DNA of 64,000 bases, taken from Natronococcus roseus. Its GTDB lineage: Archaea; Halobacteriota; Halobacteria; Halobacteriales; Natrialbaceae. Position numbers and translations under genes: made by a program. Of the stretch, positions 33,306-41,544 are shown piece after piece. How positions within the stretch are numbered: the stretch's first letter is position 1; each line of letters starts with the position of its first letter. Under the pieces are notes generated by a model. It was not told the DNA's origin. It did not search any database and saw only the letters and a program-made list of their open reading frames with translations. The stretch is taken from positions 62,001 to 126,000 of the forward strand of contig NZ_JBHLJR010000007.1 in NCBI RefSeq assembly GCF_043677095.1, in the 5' to 3' direction.

Positions 33306-34295
33306 ATGCCACGTGTCCGCGTCCTGAGCACCGGCGGAACGATCGCATCGACTGACGGCGACGGCGGCGCCACGCCCTCGAAGGACGGTAACGACCTCGT
33401 CGCGGCCGTCCCCGAACTCGAGGACGTCGCGACCCTCGAGGTCGAATCCGTCTGCGACGAACTCAGTTTCCATCTCTCCGCGTCGAACGTCGCGTCGCTG
33501 GCCCGTGCAGTCGAGCGGGCCGACGAGGACGGCGTCGACGGCGTCGTCGTCACCCACGGCACCGACACGATGGAGGAGTCGTCGTACTACCTCGACCTGG
33601 TGAGCGACGCCGACGTCCCGGTCGTCTTCACCGGCGCACAGCGGCCCGCGGACATGGCGGGCGCCGACGGCCCCGCGAACCTCCTGCAGGCGGTCCGCAC
33701 CGCGGCCGACGAGCGGTTCACCGAGGGGGCGTACATCGCGTTCGGGAACCTCGTCCACGCGGCCAGGTGGGTGACGAAGGCCCGAGCCGGCCGTCCCGAG
33801 GCGTACGCCTCGCCCGACTCGGGACCGGTCGCGGAGCTCACGGCCGACGGAATCTCGCTGCGTCGCGACCCCCAAAGCGAGTCGGTCTCGCTGCCCGCGA
33901 CCGAGCTGACCGCTCGAGTCGAGATGATCCCCAGCGGGCTGGCCGTCGACGCCCGCCAGCTCGAGCGCGCCGTCGAGGACGACGTCGACGGCCTCGTCCT
34001 GGCGGCGAGCGGCATCGGGAACACGACGCCCGCGATCGGCGACGCCGTCGAGGATGCTGTCGAGGCGGGCGTCCCCGTTGTCGTCGCGACGCGGTGTTTC
34101 GACGGCGCGGTGAGCGCCCGCTACGGCGGTCCGGGCGGCAGCCGGACCGTCCGCGAGCACGGGACGATCCCGGCCGGCGACCTGCCGCCCTGGAAGGCCC
34201 GGATCAAGCTCGGGCTGGCGCTATCGGCCGACGACGATCGGGAGGCGGTTCGAGGGACGTTCGAGGAACAACTCGGTGTCCCGACGACCGAGTAG
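33306..34295 (+). CDS. Asparaginase
   Basis: A 329-residue asparaginase/GatD-fold enzyme converting L-asparagine to aspartate and ammonia. Both catalytic Thr signatures are seen: VLSTGGTIAST near residue 7 and VVTHGTDTMEE near residue 81, with the partner Lys in ARWVTKARAG. Length fits a single-domain type I/II asparaginase, and no gatE lies nearby. No export signal, so it acts in the cytoplasm. Confidence 0.93.
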   Translation: MPRVRVLSTGGTIASTDGDGGATPSKDGNDLVAAVPELEDVATLEVESVCDELSFHLSASNVASLARAVERADEDGVDGVVVTHGTDTMEESSYYLDLVSDADVPVVFTGAQRPADMAGADGPANLLQAVRTAADERFTEGAYIAFGNLVHAARWVTKARAGRPEAYASPDSGPVAELTADGISLRRDPQSESVSLPATELTARVEMIPSGLAVDARQLERAVEDDVDGLVLAASGIGNTTPAIGDAVEDAVEAGVPVVVATRCFDGAVSARYGGPGGSRTVREHGTIPAGDLPPWKARIKLGLALSADDDREAVRGTFEEQLGVPTTE

Positions 34296-34315
34296 CGCTC
34301 GTTCGTCCGACCGCC

Positions 34316-34561
34316 TCAACCGCCGCGTTTCCGGTACCAGACTCGAGCGCCGACCGGCGACTCGCCGACCTCGAGGTCCAGTCGCTTCTCCACTAACTTC
34401 CCGATAGCGGCCGTGGCGACGAGTTCGACCGACTCGCCCTCGTCGCTTCGCACCTCGAAGACGGCGTTTCCGTCCCGACTGTCGGTTCGCTCGACGGTGC
34501 CGACGGTCCACCGATCGACGTCGGTCGTCGGTTTCCGCGCGCGGATTCTGTCGCGACTCAT
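34316..34561 (-). CDS. Small haloarchaeal protein of unknown function
   Basis: An 81-residue beta-rich protein: WTVGTVERTDSRDGNAVFEV, then ESVELVATAAIGKLVEKRLD and a C-terminal VGARVWYRKRGG. It reads like an OB- or Tudor-type small barrel with a basic C-terminus. No family name known to me with confidence. It ends 20 bases after the convergent asparaginase. Confidence 0.75.
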   Translation of the reverse strand: MSRDRIRARKPTTDVDRWTVGTVERTDSRDGNAVFEVRSDEGESVELVATAAIGKLVEKRLDLEVGESPVGARVWYRKRGG

Positions 34562-34614
34562 GCCCGTTAGTAGTCGCCGAGGACGCCGGGTCGTCTGGCT
34601 CGACGGGTCGCGTA

Positions 34615-35478
34615 CTAGAATACTACGTACCCCAGGGCCAGGTAGCCGACCGCGACCCCGGCGAGGAGCCCCAGGTCGATCGGCGAGAACTCCCAGAGCC
34701 GGATCCCGTCGACCATCGCGCGCTGGAGGAGGGCGCTGCCGTGAGCGAGCGGGAGGACGCGCATCCAGCCGAACTCGAACGCGGGCGCGGAGATCAACAC
34801 GACGAACCCGAACTGGAGGAGATTGAGCCAGTTGCCGATCTGTTTGTAGAAGACGGTGATCCCGCCCGCCGCGAGGCCGAGACCGAGCACCGAGACGATC
34901 GTAAGCGTCGCGACGACGACGATCGTCAGGAGGTTCAACTCGAGCGTGGTTCCGGTAACGACGATCATCACGGCCAGGATCACCGTCGAGGTGAGGACGG
35001 TCCGAACGATCTTCGCGACGCCCTTCAACAGCGCGACGGGCGCGAACCCGAACGGCGTCATCACGTGGCGCTCGAGGGTGCCCCACTGAACCTCGCTCCC
35101 GATGTCGTTCGAGATCGAGGAGTAGGCGCCGACCGAGAGCGTCCACAGGAAGTAGCCGACGACGATCCCCTCGATCGAGTCGGTGAGCGCCTGCCCGGCG
35201 ACCATCCGCCCGCCGTAGAAGAGGACGCCGAAGAAGAACAGCGCGACGATGATCCCCCCGACCGCGTTGGCGGGGTAGCGAACGAAGGGCAGAAACTTCC
35301 GGGAGAGGACGGCTCGCGCGAGGTGGCGGGAGCCGGCCTTCCGCGGCGTCTCGGCCGCCTCGGCCCCCGAACCGGACCGTCCGACCGGGCCTTCCGTGAC
35401 GGAGTCCCCGGCCGTCTCGTCGATCTCGGTGCCTGCGCTCTCCCGACTCGCAGACCGACCGCCGCCGCGCACTGTCAC
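34615..35478 (-). CDS. ABC-2-type transporter permease without an adjacent ATPase
   Basis: About 287 residues from the GTG at 35476-35478; the start is uncertain, and a second GTG lies at 35470-35472. After a basic/acidic N-terminus (about 50 residues) come six hydrophobic helices and the ABC-2 core segment WGTLERHVMTPFG, typical of drug/carbohydrate ABC-2 permeases. The usual upstream ATP-binding subunit is missing on either side, so the ATPase must be encoded elsewhere or this permease has been separated from it. Confidence 0.82.
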   Translation of the reverse strand: MTVRGGGRSASRESAGTEIDETAGDSVTEGPVGRSGSGAEAAETPRKAGSRHLARAVLSRKFLPFVRYPANAVGGIIVALFFFGVLFYGGRMVAGQALTDSIEGIVVGYFLWTLSVGAYSSISNDIGSEVQWGTLERHVMTPFGFAPVALLKGVAKIVRTVLTSTVILAVMIVVTGTTLELNLLTIVVVATLTIVSVLGLGLAAGGITVFYKQIGNWLNLLQFGFVVLISAPAFEFGWMRVLPLAHGSALLQRAMVDGIRLWEFSPIDLGLLAGVAVGYLALGYVVF

Positions 35479-35645
35479 ACGCCCTAGAGGCGGGAAAGCG
35501 ACAAAAGCCCGAGGCAGCCTCCCGATTCGAGTCGCGCTCACCCGCCAGCTCCCGTTCGGCCGGCCGGAGCGGGTCAACACCGTCGCTCGAGCGATCACGG
35601 CGAAGGAGAAAGCGTTTCACCCCCTCGCCCCGGAGCGGTGAGTAG

Positions 35646-37169
35646 ATGAGCCGAGAACGACGGGACCGGTCAGTCGACGTCATCAACGGAAAGCTGGTGT
35701 GGCCGTTGATCGTCCTCTCGGTTCCAATCGTCATCACCAACCTGCTGATGGTCGGCTACAACCTCGCCGACACGTTCTGGGTCGGCCGGCTCGGCCAGGC
35801 GGGCGTCTCCGCGCTGTCGTTTTCGTGGGCGATCATCTTCCTGGTGATCAGCTTCGGGATCGGCTTCAACGTCGCGGGGACCGTCCTCGTCGCCCAGAAC
35901 AAGGGCGCCGGCAACGTCGAGCGGATCGCCCGGGTCGCCGGCCAGACCGTCACGTTCGTCTTCGGTCTCTCGGTACTGATCGGGATCGTCGGCTTCCTGC
36001 TGACGCCGACGATGCTCCGGCTCATCGGCGCCGAGCCGGGTACCCTCGAGTACGAGTACGCCCGCACCTACACCCGAACGGAGTTCGCCGGGATGCCCTT
36101 CATCTTCGCCTTCTTCGTCTTCCAGTCGCTGCTGCAGGGGTGGGGTGACACGCGCACGCCGCTGTATCTCATGACGTTCAGCGTCGCGCTCAACGTCGCC
36201 ATCGACCCCTTCTTCATTCTGGGCTTTCAGGACAACGTCGTCTTCGCTTGGTTCGGCCTCGAGGCGCTCGAGTCGCAGCTGTTCGCGCTTACGGGGTTCG
36301 ACGGCTGGGCCGTCCAGGGTGCGGCGTTCGCAACGATCCTCTCCCGGGGACTGGCGGCCGGGATCGGCATCTGGCTGTTGCTCTCGGGGCGGGTCGGGAT
36401 CGAACTCTCGGCTGGCGACTTCCGGCCGGAGCTCGAGACCGTCAAACAGCTCGTGACGATCGGCCTTCCCGCGAGCGTCGAGGTCAGCACCAAGGCGTTC
36501 AGCGTGACGATCCTGACCGCGCTCGTCGCGCTGGCCGGCCCGACGGCGGTCGCCGGCTACGGCATCGGCACCCGCGTCACGTCGATGGTCGTGCTGCCGG
36601 CGCTCGGGCTCGCTCGAGGCGTCGAAACCGTCGTCGGGCAGAACCTCGGCGCCCAGCAGGTCGACCGTGCCAAGCGCGGGGTGTACGCCGCGGCCGGACT
36701 CATCGCGGGCTGTTTCCTCCTGTTCAGCGGGTTCGTGTACGTACTCGCCGATCCGATCGTCAGCTTCTTCATCACCGGCTCGGGGGCGGCCGAGGTGACG
36801 GCCGTCGGCGCCGAGTACCTGCGGATCGTCTCGCTCTCCTTCGTCTTCCTGGGCGTCTTCTACATCGTCCAGGGAGCGTTCCGCGGAAGCGGCAGCACCC
36901 GAACCGCGATGGGGTTCGCGATCGTCGGCTTCATCGTGCTCCGCCCGCTGCTGGCCTACGGCCTCGCCGAGCCGCTGGGGATGAGCGCGACCGGCGTCTT
37001 CATCGGGGACGCGCTGACGAACATTGTCATCGTTGTACTGGCCGGGCTGTACCTCCTCCGGGGGACGTGGACCGACAGCGTGGTCGAGGCGGATTCGGAT
37101 CGAGAGTCCGAACCGAGCGCCGAGGAGCGACCGCCGACCGCGAACGGTGGGTTCGAGGAGGACGACTGA
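35646..37169 (+). CDS. MATE-family efflux transporter
   Basis: A 507-residue MATE/NorM multidrug or toxin exporter with 12 hydrophobic helices in two related halves (around residues 15-230 and 260-470). Signatures include NLADTFWVGRLGQAGVSALSF near residue 34 and GPTAVAGYGIGTRV in the second half. The acidic C-terminal tail (about 35 residues) is cytoplasmic. It is divergent from the ABC-2 permease with a 167-base spacer. Confidence 0.94.
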   Translation: MSRERRDRSVDVINGKLVWPLIVLSVPIVITNLLMVGYNLADTFWVGRLGQAGVSALSFSWAIIFLVISFGIGFNVAGTVLVAQNKGAGNVERIARVAGQTVTFVFGLSVLIGIVGFLLTPTMLRLIGAEPGTLEYEYARTYTRTEFAGMPFIFAFFVFQSLLQGWGDTRTPLYLMTFSVALNVAIDPFFILGFQDNVVFAWFGLEALESQLFALTGFDGWAVQGAAFATILSRGLAAGIGIWLLLSGRVGIELSAGDFRPELETVKQLVTIGLPASVEVSTKAFSVTILTALVALAGPTAVAGYGIGTRVTSMVVLPALGLARGVETVVGQNLGAQQVDRAKRGVYAAAGLIAGCFLLFSGFVYVLADPIVSFFITGSGAAEVTAVGAEYLRIVSLSFVFLGVFYIVQGAFRGSGSTRTAMGFAIVGFIVLRPLLAYGLAEPLGMSATGVFIGDALTNIVIVVLAGLYLLRGTWTDSVVEADSDRESEPSAEERPPTANGGFEEDD

Positions 37170-37267
37170 CGAGACGGTCGCCGAGCGTTCGGCGACGGTG
37201 GATCGTCACGCACCGAGCAGGCAGCTGAAAGCAGCAGCGTTTACCGTTTCACTGAGTATCAGAATAT

Positions 37268-37432
37268 ATGTCTGTTCTCACGGCAGTAAAAAAGCGTCTC
37301 TCGGGAGATGCTGCCGTGGTCTACGAGTGTCGGAACTGCGGCACGGTCCTCGAGGCGAACGAGTGGACCTGTTCGTGCTGTGGCTCCATCGAGGTCGCGG
37401 AGTACGACAGCGTGGAGTACGACGTTCCCTGA
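37268..37432 (+). CDS. Zinc-ribbon microprotein (54 aa)
   Basis: Starts MSVLTAVKKRLSGDAAVVYE and carries a ribbon of CRNC (21-24) and CSCC (35-38), ending in an acidic tail. A TATA-like TATCAGAATATATG run lies immediately before the ATG, so the promoter is probably farther up near 37240. The basic N-terminus with a membrane-unlike profile suggests nucleic acid or protein binding. Confidence 0.75.
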   Translation: MSVLTAVKKRLSGDAAVVYECRNCGTVLEANEWTCSCCGSIEVAEYDSVEYDVP

Positions 37433-37508
37433 GCGACTCGAGCGCTACGGACCCCGACGAAGGGAGGGCGTCTCAACTCCCGCGAGCGTTCTCGCGAGGA
37501 GTCGGCGA

Positions 37509-38048
37509 TCAGAGTGACGTCGACGGGTCGTCCCGAAGCGGTGCCTGTAGCTCCTCGACGTCGACGATCACCACGTTGTTCGTCTCCTCGATGGCCGTGA
37601 TCTTACCGAGAACGACCAGACTCGAGACCGGAGAGGGACCGACGACGATCGGATCCCCCTCCTCGAGGTCGCGGACCGACTGCTGGAAGTGAAGCTGCGC
37701 CCGGCAGAGATCGGGGTGGTGGACGTTCGTGAAATCGATCTCGTCGACCGTCGCGTCGACGCGGTCGTACTCGCTGGCGAGGGTGACGGTTTCCGTATCG
37801 TCCAGCTGCTGGCGACCGAGGATTTGGTAGGCGGCGTCGGTCGGCTCGTACCCGCCCTTCGGACCGGCGATCCCCTCGGCGAGTCCGATCGAGGTGAGCG
37901 TCCGCATCTGATTCCGAACCGTGCCCGCGTTTCGGTCGGTTTCGTTCGCGAGGGCGCGGGCGTTCACCGGTTCGCCGGTCGCCTGATACTCGTTGATCAG
38001 CGTCGTTATCGTCAGCCGCTGACTGTTACTCAGATCGATTTCGTCCAT
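37509..38048 (-). CDS. Winged-helix regulator with C-terminal barrel domain
   Basis: A 179-residue protein with an N-terminal winged helix (about residues 8-80; VNARALANETDRNAGTVRNQ and GPKGGYEPTDAAYQIL) in the Rrf2/HrcA-like style. The C-terminal part (about 100-170) is a beta-rich domain with LQFQ-like DLCRAQLHFQQSV and GDPIVVGPSPVSSL. Rrf2-type regulators often sense Fe-S or redox state, but no cysteine cluster exists; the single Cys lies in the C-terminal domain. Role unknown. Confidence 0.85.
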   Translation of the reverse strand: MDEIDLSNSQRLTITTLINEYQATGEPVNARALANETDRNAGTVRNQMRTLTSIGLAEGIAGPKGGYEPTDAAYQILGRQQLDDTETVTLASEYDRVDATVDEIDFTNVHHPDLCRAQLHFQQSVRDLEEGDPIVVGPSPVSSLVVLGKITAIEETNNVVIVDVEELQAPLRDDPSTSL

Positions 38049-38195
38049 ACCTGCACAAACGGTCGTTCAGTTATACGGATTGTGGTTATCAGTTCACTAA
38101 CACGGACGGAGCGGCCACAGTCGAAGAGAGACCAGCGTAAGCGAAGAGGGGCGATCACCGCTAGCGGCCCTGCGATCGGGGTCGATACCCGTGAT

Positions 38196-38396
38196 TCACG
38201 CTCTCTTCCCACGAACCGTACTCCGCCGACCGTACGTGACCAGGTAGGCGGCCACTGAGGTGAGTAGTAACAGCGGTACCGAGTACAGAACGAGCGTGAA
38301 CGGATCCGGCGGCGAGACGATCGCCGCGATCGAAACCGCGAGCATCGCCAGAACCAACGCCGTCGACAGGAACTTCGAGAACGTTTTGGAGTGCAT
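38196..38396 (-). CDS. Small two-helix membrane protein
   Basis: A 66-residue protein with two hydrophobic helices (about residues 8-28 and 33-53) and a basic C-terminus (GRRSTVRGKRA), so both termini face inside. The start codon at 38394-38396 is an ATG. No family recognised. Confidence 0.7.
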   Translation of the reverse strand: MHSKTFSKFLSTALVLAMLAVSIAAIVSPPDPFTLVLYSVPLLLLTSVAAYLVTYGRRSTVRGKRA

Positions 38397-38523
38397 ACCG
38401 GGAACACTACTGGTATTTCACCATATCCTTTGTGTCGGCGTGGATCCGGTTCGAGCCCCGGACGGCTTCGAGTCGAGTTTCCGCATCCCTCGCGTTCAAC
38501 TACTGTCGAGGAGACGGAGTCGC

Positions 38524-39305
38524 ATGGAGGATCGATCACAGTCGTTGCTGGCGAGGGACGACCGCTCGGTCGGAAACTGGATCTCGATCGGCCACCCGAC
38601 CGTCGCGGAGCTCTGCGCTCGAGGGTTCGATTTCGTGGTTATCGACACCGAACACACACCTCTCGGCCTCGAGACCGTCGCAAACACGCTCCGGGCGATC
38701 GAGGCGCTCGACGAGGCGGTCGCGTCGATCGTTCGCGTTCCGGGGAACGATCGAACCCGGATCAAGCGGGTGCTCGATCTCGGCGTCGACGGACTGCTGG
38801 TGCCGAGGATCGAGACGGACGAGGAGGCCCAGCGAGTCGTCGACGCGTGCGATACCCGCCCGAGGGGAGTCGCGGAGCGGCTCCCGCTCGAGCGTCCGAC
38901 TACGGGCGGGCGTTCGGCGAGTACGTCGAGCACGCGAACGACGAGCTGACGACGATCGTCCAGATTGAGACCGCACGCGGCGTCGAGAACGCCGCGGAGA
39001 TCGTCTCGGTCGACGGCGTGGACGCAATTATCGTCGGCCACGGCGACCTCTCGGCGTCGCTGGACGTCTTCGGCCGGTGGGACCACGAACGGTTCCAGTC
39101 GGCACTCGAGTCGATCCTGGAGGCTGCCCACGGAGCCGGGAAACCGGTCGGGATGCTCGCGACCGACGACGAGGAGATGCGGCGCTGGGTCGACGCCGGC
39201 GTCGACTTTGCGATCGCCGGCGCGGACCTGTGTTACCTCGCGGAGGGGAGCGACGCCGCGCGCGAGACGTTCGAAACGATGACCGCTGACGACGGCTCGG
39301 ACTGA
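38524..39305 (+). pseudogene. HpcH/HpaI aldolase family gene with a frameshift
   Basis: Encodes a class II pyruvate-dependent aldolase (2,4-dihydroxyhept-2-ene-1,7-dioate type). Residues before the break read ISIGHPTVAELCARGFDFVV, DTEHTPLG and VLDLGVDGLLVPRIET in one frame up to about 38850. The match resumes in the next frame as RYPPEGSRGAAPARASDYGR, then TTIVQIETARGVENA and VGHGDLSASLD up to the stop at 39305. The family sequence ACRYPPEG requires one extra base at 38850/38851, so a single-base deletion explains it. It is a recent pseudogene, a sequencing error or a programmed shift. Confidence 0.85.
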
Positions 39306-39396
39306 GTCCAGGCAGCGAAACGGCCTCGCGGGAACGAATCCCGAGAGCCGCCGCTCTCGGCCCAACGACTATAGTCGCCGCCGATCATGTCCTCCC

Positions 39397-39711
39397 ATGG
39401 TCGAGGCACACCTTCGGGAACTCGACGGCGAGCAGATTCGGTACAACGACGATACCTGGGAGTTCACCGGAACGATCGACGTGAAACAGAACGGAAACCG
39501 GATCCACGCGGCCGCCAAAAAGCCCGAACGGGTCCGCGGAAACACCGGCACCCTCAACTTCACGCTCGATGATCCACCGGCCTCGCTCAATCCGGGGAAT
39601 CTCGGCGATCTCGGGTGTGAACTCGAGCAGGGAGCGGACGGTCCAGTCCTCGTCGTCGACCGAAACCACACGGTCGATCGCTACACGCTAGATAGTCTGA
39701 GCTACGATTGA
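39397..39711 (+). CDS. Haloarchaeal conserved-type hypothetical protein
   Basis: A 104-residue, mainly beta protein: DTWEFTGTIDVKQNGNRIHAAA and GTLNFTLDDPPASLNPGNLG, closing with DRNHTVDRYTLDSL. Codon use is normal. No family recognised; it stands alone, convergent with the HalOD1 gene. Confidence 0.72.
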   Translation: MVEAHLRELDGEQIRYNDDTWEFTGTIDVKQNGNRIHAAAKKPERVRGNTGTLNFTLDDPPASLNPGNLGDLGCELEQGADGPVLVVDRNHTVDRYTLDSLSYD

Positions 39712-39749
39712 GCGCGCGGTTTTGACGTCTCCACCGCTCGGGGTCGAAC

Positions 39750-39998
39750 TCAGTCGATTCTGACGACCGGTTCGTCGTCGAACTCGATGCGGATCGTGCG
39801 TCCGGCGTACGGGAACTCGACCGTCCCGATCCGCACCGCTTCGCTCTCGGGATCCGCGAAGATCCCCTCGAGCGCGTCGGGATCGACCGCGTCGAACAGC
39901 GGTGGGAGCGCCACCGGATCGACGTTCTCGAGCGTCGCGACCCCGACGACGATCCGTTCATGTATCTCGGTACCAGCCTTCGTGAGTGTTTCAGTCAT
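39750..39998 (-). CDS. HalOD1 output-domain protein
   Basis: An 82-residue protein consisting only of a HalOD1 domain (VATLENVDPVALPPLFDAVD, then TVEFPYAGRTIRIEF). HalOD1 is a haloarchaeal signalling output domain of unknown biochemistry, often fused to receiver domains or free-standing like this. It ends in the same direction as the PadR gene upstream (42-base gap) and may form an operon with it. Confidence 0.88.
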   Translation of the reverse strand: MTETLTKAGTEIHERIVVGVATLENVDPVALPPLFDAVDPDALEGIFADPESEAVRIGTVEFPYAGRTIRIEFDDEPVVRID

Positions 39999-40040
39999 CG
40001 TTCTCCGGAACCATATTATTTCGTAAATACTTTCGGTTGA

Positions 40041-40316
40041 TTATTCCTCGGTGTACCGGGAGACCCACTCCAGACGGTCCTCGATCGCCCGCTCTCCGGT
40101 CTCGGTGAGTTCGTAGTAGTTCGTTCGGCGGTCGAGTTGCCCCTTCTCGACGAGGTCCTTGTTGACGACCGTATCGAGGTTCGGGTACAGCCGACCGTGG
40201 TTGATGTCGGCGCTGTAGTACTGCTCGATCTCCGCTTTGATATCCTGGCCCGACGGTTGTTCGGCACCCGCGATGACGTACAGGAGGTCTCGCTGGAATC
40301 CCGTGAGGTCGTCCAT
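40041..40316 (-). CDS. PadR-family transcriptional regulator, copy 1
   Basis: A 91-residue PadR winged helix: MDDLTGFQRDLLYVIAGAEQ, HGRLYPNLDTVVNKDLVEKG and DRRTNYYELTETGERAI. It lacks the C-terminal dimerisation extension of long PadR proteins. About 70 percent of positions match the copy at 43777-44052 by eye, so the two are recent paralogues. PadR proteins control phenolic-acid or multidrug responses. Confidence 0.93.
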   Translation of the reverse strand: MDDLTGFQRDLLYVIAGAEQPSGQDIKAEIEQYYSADINHGRLYPNLDTVVNKDLVEKGQLDRRTNYYELTETGERAIEDRLEWVSRYTEE

Positions 40317-40720
40317 ATTATGAGAACGTCTACAGGTGAGGAGATTGTTATGTGCGTCTTAGAGACTGTTTGGGACAGTAAACGTTGTCTCCCGGCGATG
40401 GCGGTGACACCGTTGCCCTCGAACGCGACGAGACAGCCCTCGTAGCGTCCTCATCGCCGCTGACACCGCCGACGGATTGCGTCGGTCGGCCCTCGAACAC
40501 CGATACTACCCGACCGAAAGGGGGCGCGTATTTCGGCCGTTCGGGGTCCACAGGTATCGGTATCGCCCTCCCTGAAACCCGGGTCCCGACGGCTCCGGTA
40601 GTCGGCAGCTTCCTCGAAAGCGAAGCAGCTAGCGACGACCACTCGACAGTACGGCGTAACTGTCGACGAGTAGAACTCCGCGAACGGTCTTTCGAGGGCG
40701 ACCCGAGGCACCGCTGTGAG
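40317..40720. other. Intergenic region, no gene seen
   Basis: About 400 bases. A minus-strand TATA-like CATAACAAT (about 40345-40353) should serve the PadR gene. Open frames on both strands overlap and have no recognisable domain, so none is called. Confidence 0.45.
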
Positions 40721-41053
40721 TCAGTCGCCCGCTCCCCTCGAGTCGTCTTCGGCCGTCCGGCGAGCCGTCTCGGCCAGGCGGTCAGATAGGCGACGAGCCT
40801 CCTCGGGGGTCAGCGTCGCGTCGACGTGGCCCGTGCCGTGATCGCCCGCCATCGCGTCGACGCTCAGGATAACGTCGTCGCCGGACCGGCGAACCGAGAG
40901 GTCCGCCCGATCGGGGTAATCCCGCGGCGGACCGATCTCGAGGTTGTTCTCACCGCGCGTGACGCCGAACTGGATCGCCTCCGGTCGCTCGAGGTCGAGC
41001 GTCTCCGTCTCGTCCGAGTCCGACATCTCGTCGCGGGTGGGGTCGGTGACCAT
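40721..41053 (-). CDS. Acidic haloarchaeal protein, amphipathic C-terminus
   Basis: A 110-residue protein: RPEAIQFGVTRGENNLEIGP, RSGDDVILSVDAMAGDHGTG and LTPEEARRLSDRLAETARRT, the last being a helix. The start may be 41053 or the internal ATG at 41024-41026. No family recognised, though small proteins of this profile recur in haloarchaea. Confidence 0.65.
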   Translation of the reverse strand: MVTDPTRDEMSDSDETETLDLERPEAIQFGVTRGENNLEIGPPRDYPDRADLSVRRSGDDVILSVDAMAGDHGTGHVDATLTPEEARRLSDRLAETARRTAEDDSRGAGD

Positions 41054-41265
41054 GCCGGAAGTAGATCGGGCGGCGACTTGGCTGTACTGCCGGTCGGCGA
41101 CTCGTCGCGACTCGATGGCCGGTCGGCGGCGATCGGTGGGACGCGGCCCTCGTTTCGAGGTGCGGCGAGCGGAGACGCGCTGATGTCAGCCACCAGATCC
41201 CGATCCTCGAGAGAGATCGAGTGGCTCGTGACCCGACTGGGAGGGGCCCGCATCCGACAGGAGGT

Positions 41266-41415
41266 TCAGTCGACGGGGCCGAAATCCGTCTCGGTGACGT
41301 CGGCTCGGCAGAAGAGACACCCCCTGCCGAGAAGCTCCGCTTGCACCATCGAATCGACGACGTCCTCCCGCCAGCTCGGACACACGAACTCGTACCGATT
41401 CGGATCGGATCCCAT
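41266..41415 (-). CDS. Zinc-ribbon-like microprotein (49 aa), one Cys missing
   Basis: Starts MGSDPNRYEFVCPSWRED and has CLFC at positions 33-36. Haloarchaeal relatives carry CPxC in the first knuckle, but here it is Cys12-Pro-Ser-Trp, so only three cysteines remain. It may bind metal weakly or dimerise. It is too short for routine gene callers. Confidence 0.6.
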   Translation of the reverse strand: MGSDPNRYEFVCPSWREDVVDSMVQAELLGRGCLFCRADVTETDFGPVD

Positions 41416-41520
41416 ACTCGAAAGAGGGGAGGAGCGCACATATCGGGCGATCCACAGTACGGTGGGTAGTGATCCCGCGCGTCGGTCGACCGAGGTTGAT
41501 CCCCACCTTATCGACAGGTC

Positions 41521-41529
41521 AAAAAAAAA
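41521..41529 (-). terminator. T9 tract after the AtoE-type permease gene
   Basis: Nine consecutive T on the minus strand lie 15 bases past the stop codon of the permease gene at 41545. Archaeal polymerase terminates at such U-tracts without requiring a hairpin. Confidence 0.65.
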
Positions 41530-41544
41530 GGTCGCGGCGGTCGC

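Noticed and set aside
38441..38460. GGTTCGAGCC, like a tRNA T-loop
   Set aside because: No D-arm or anticodon arm precedes it and stems do not pair, so it is not a tRNA gene.
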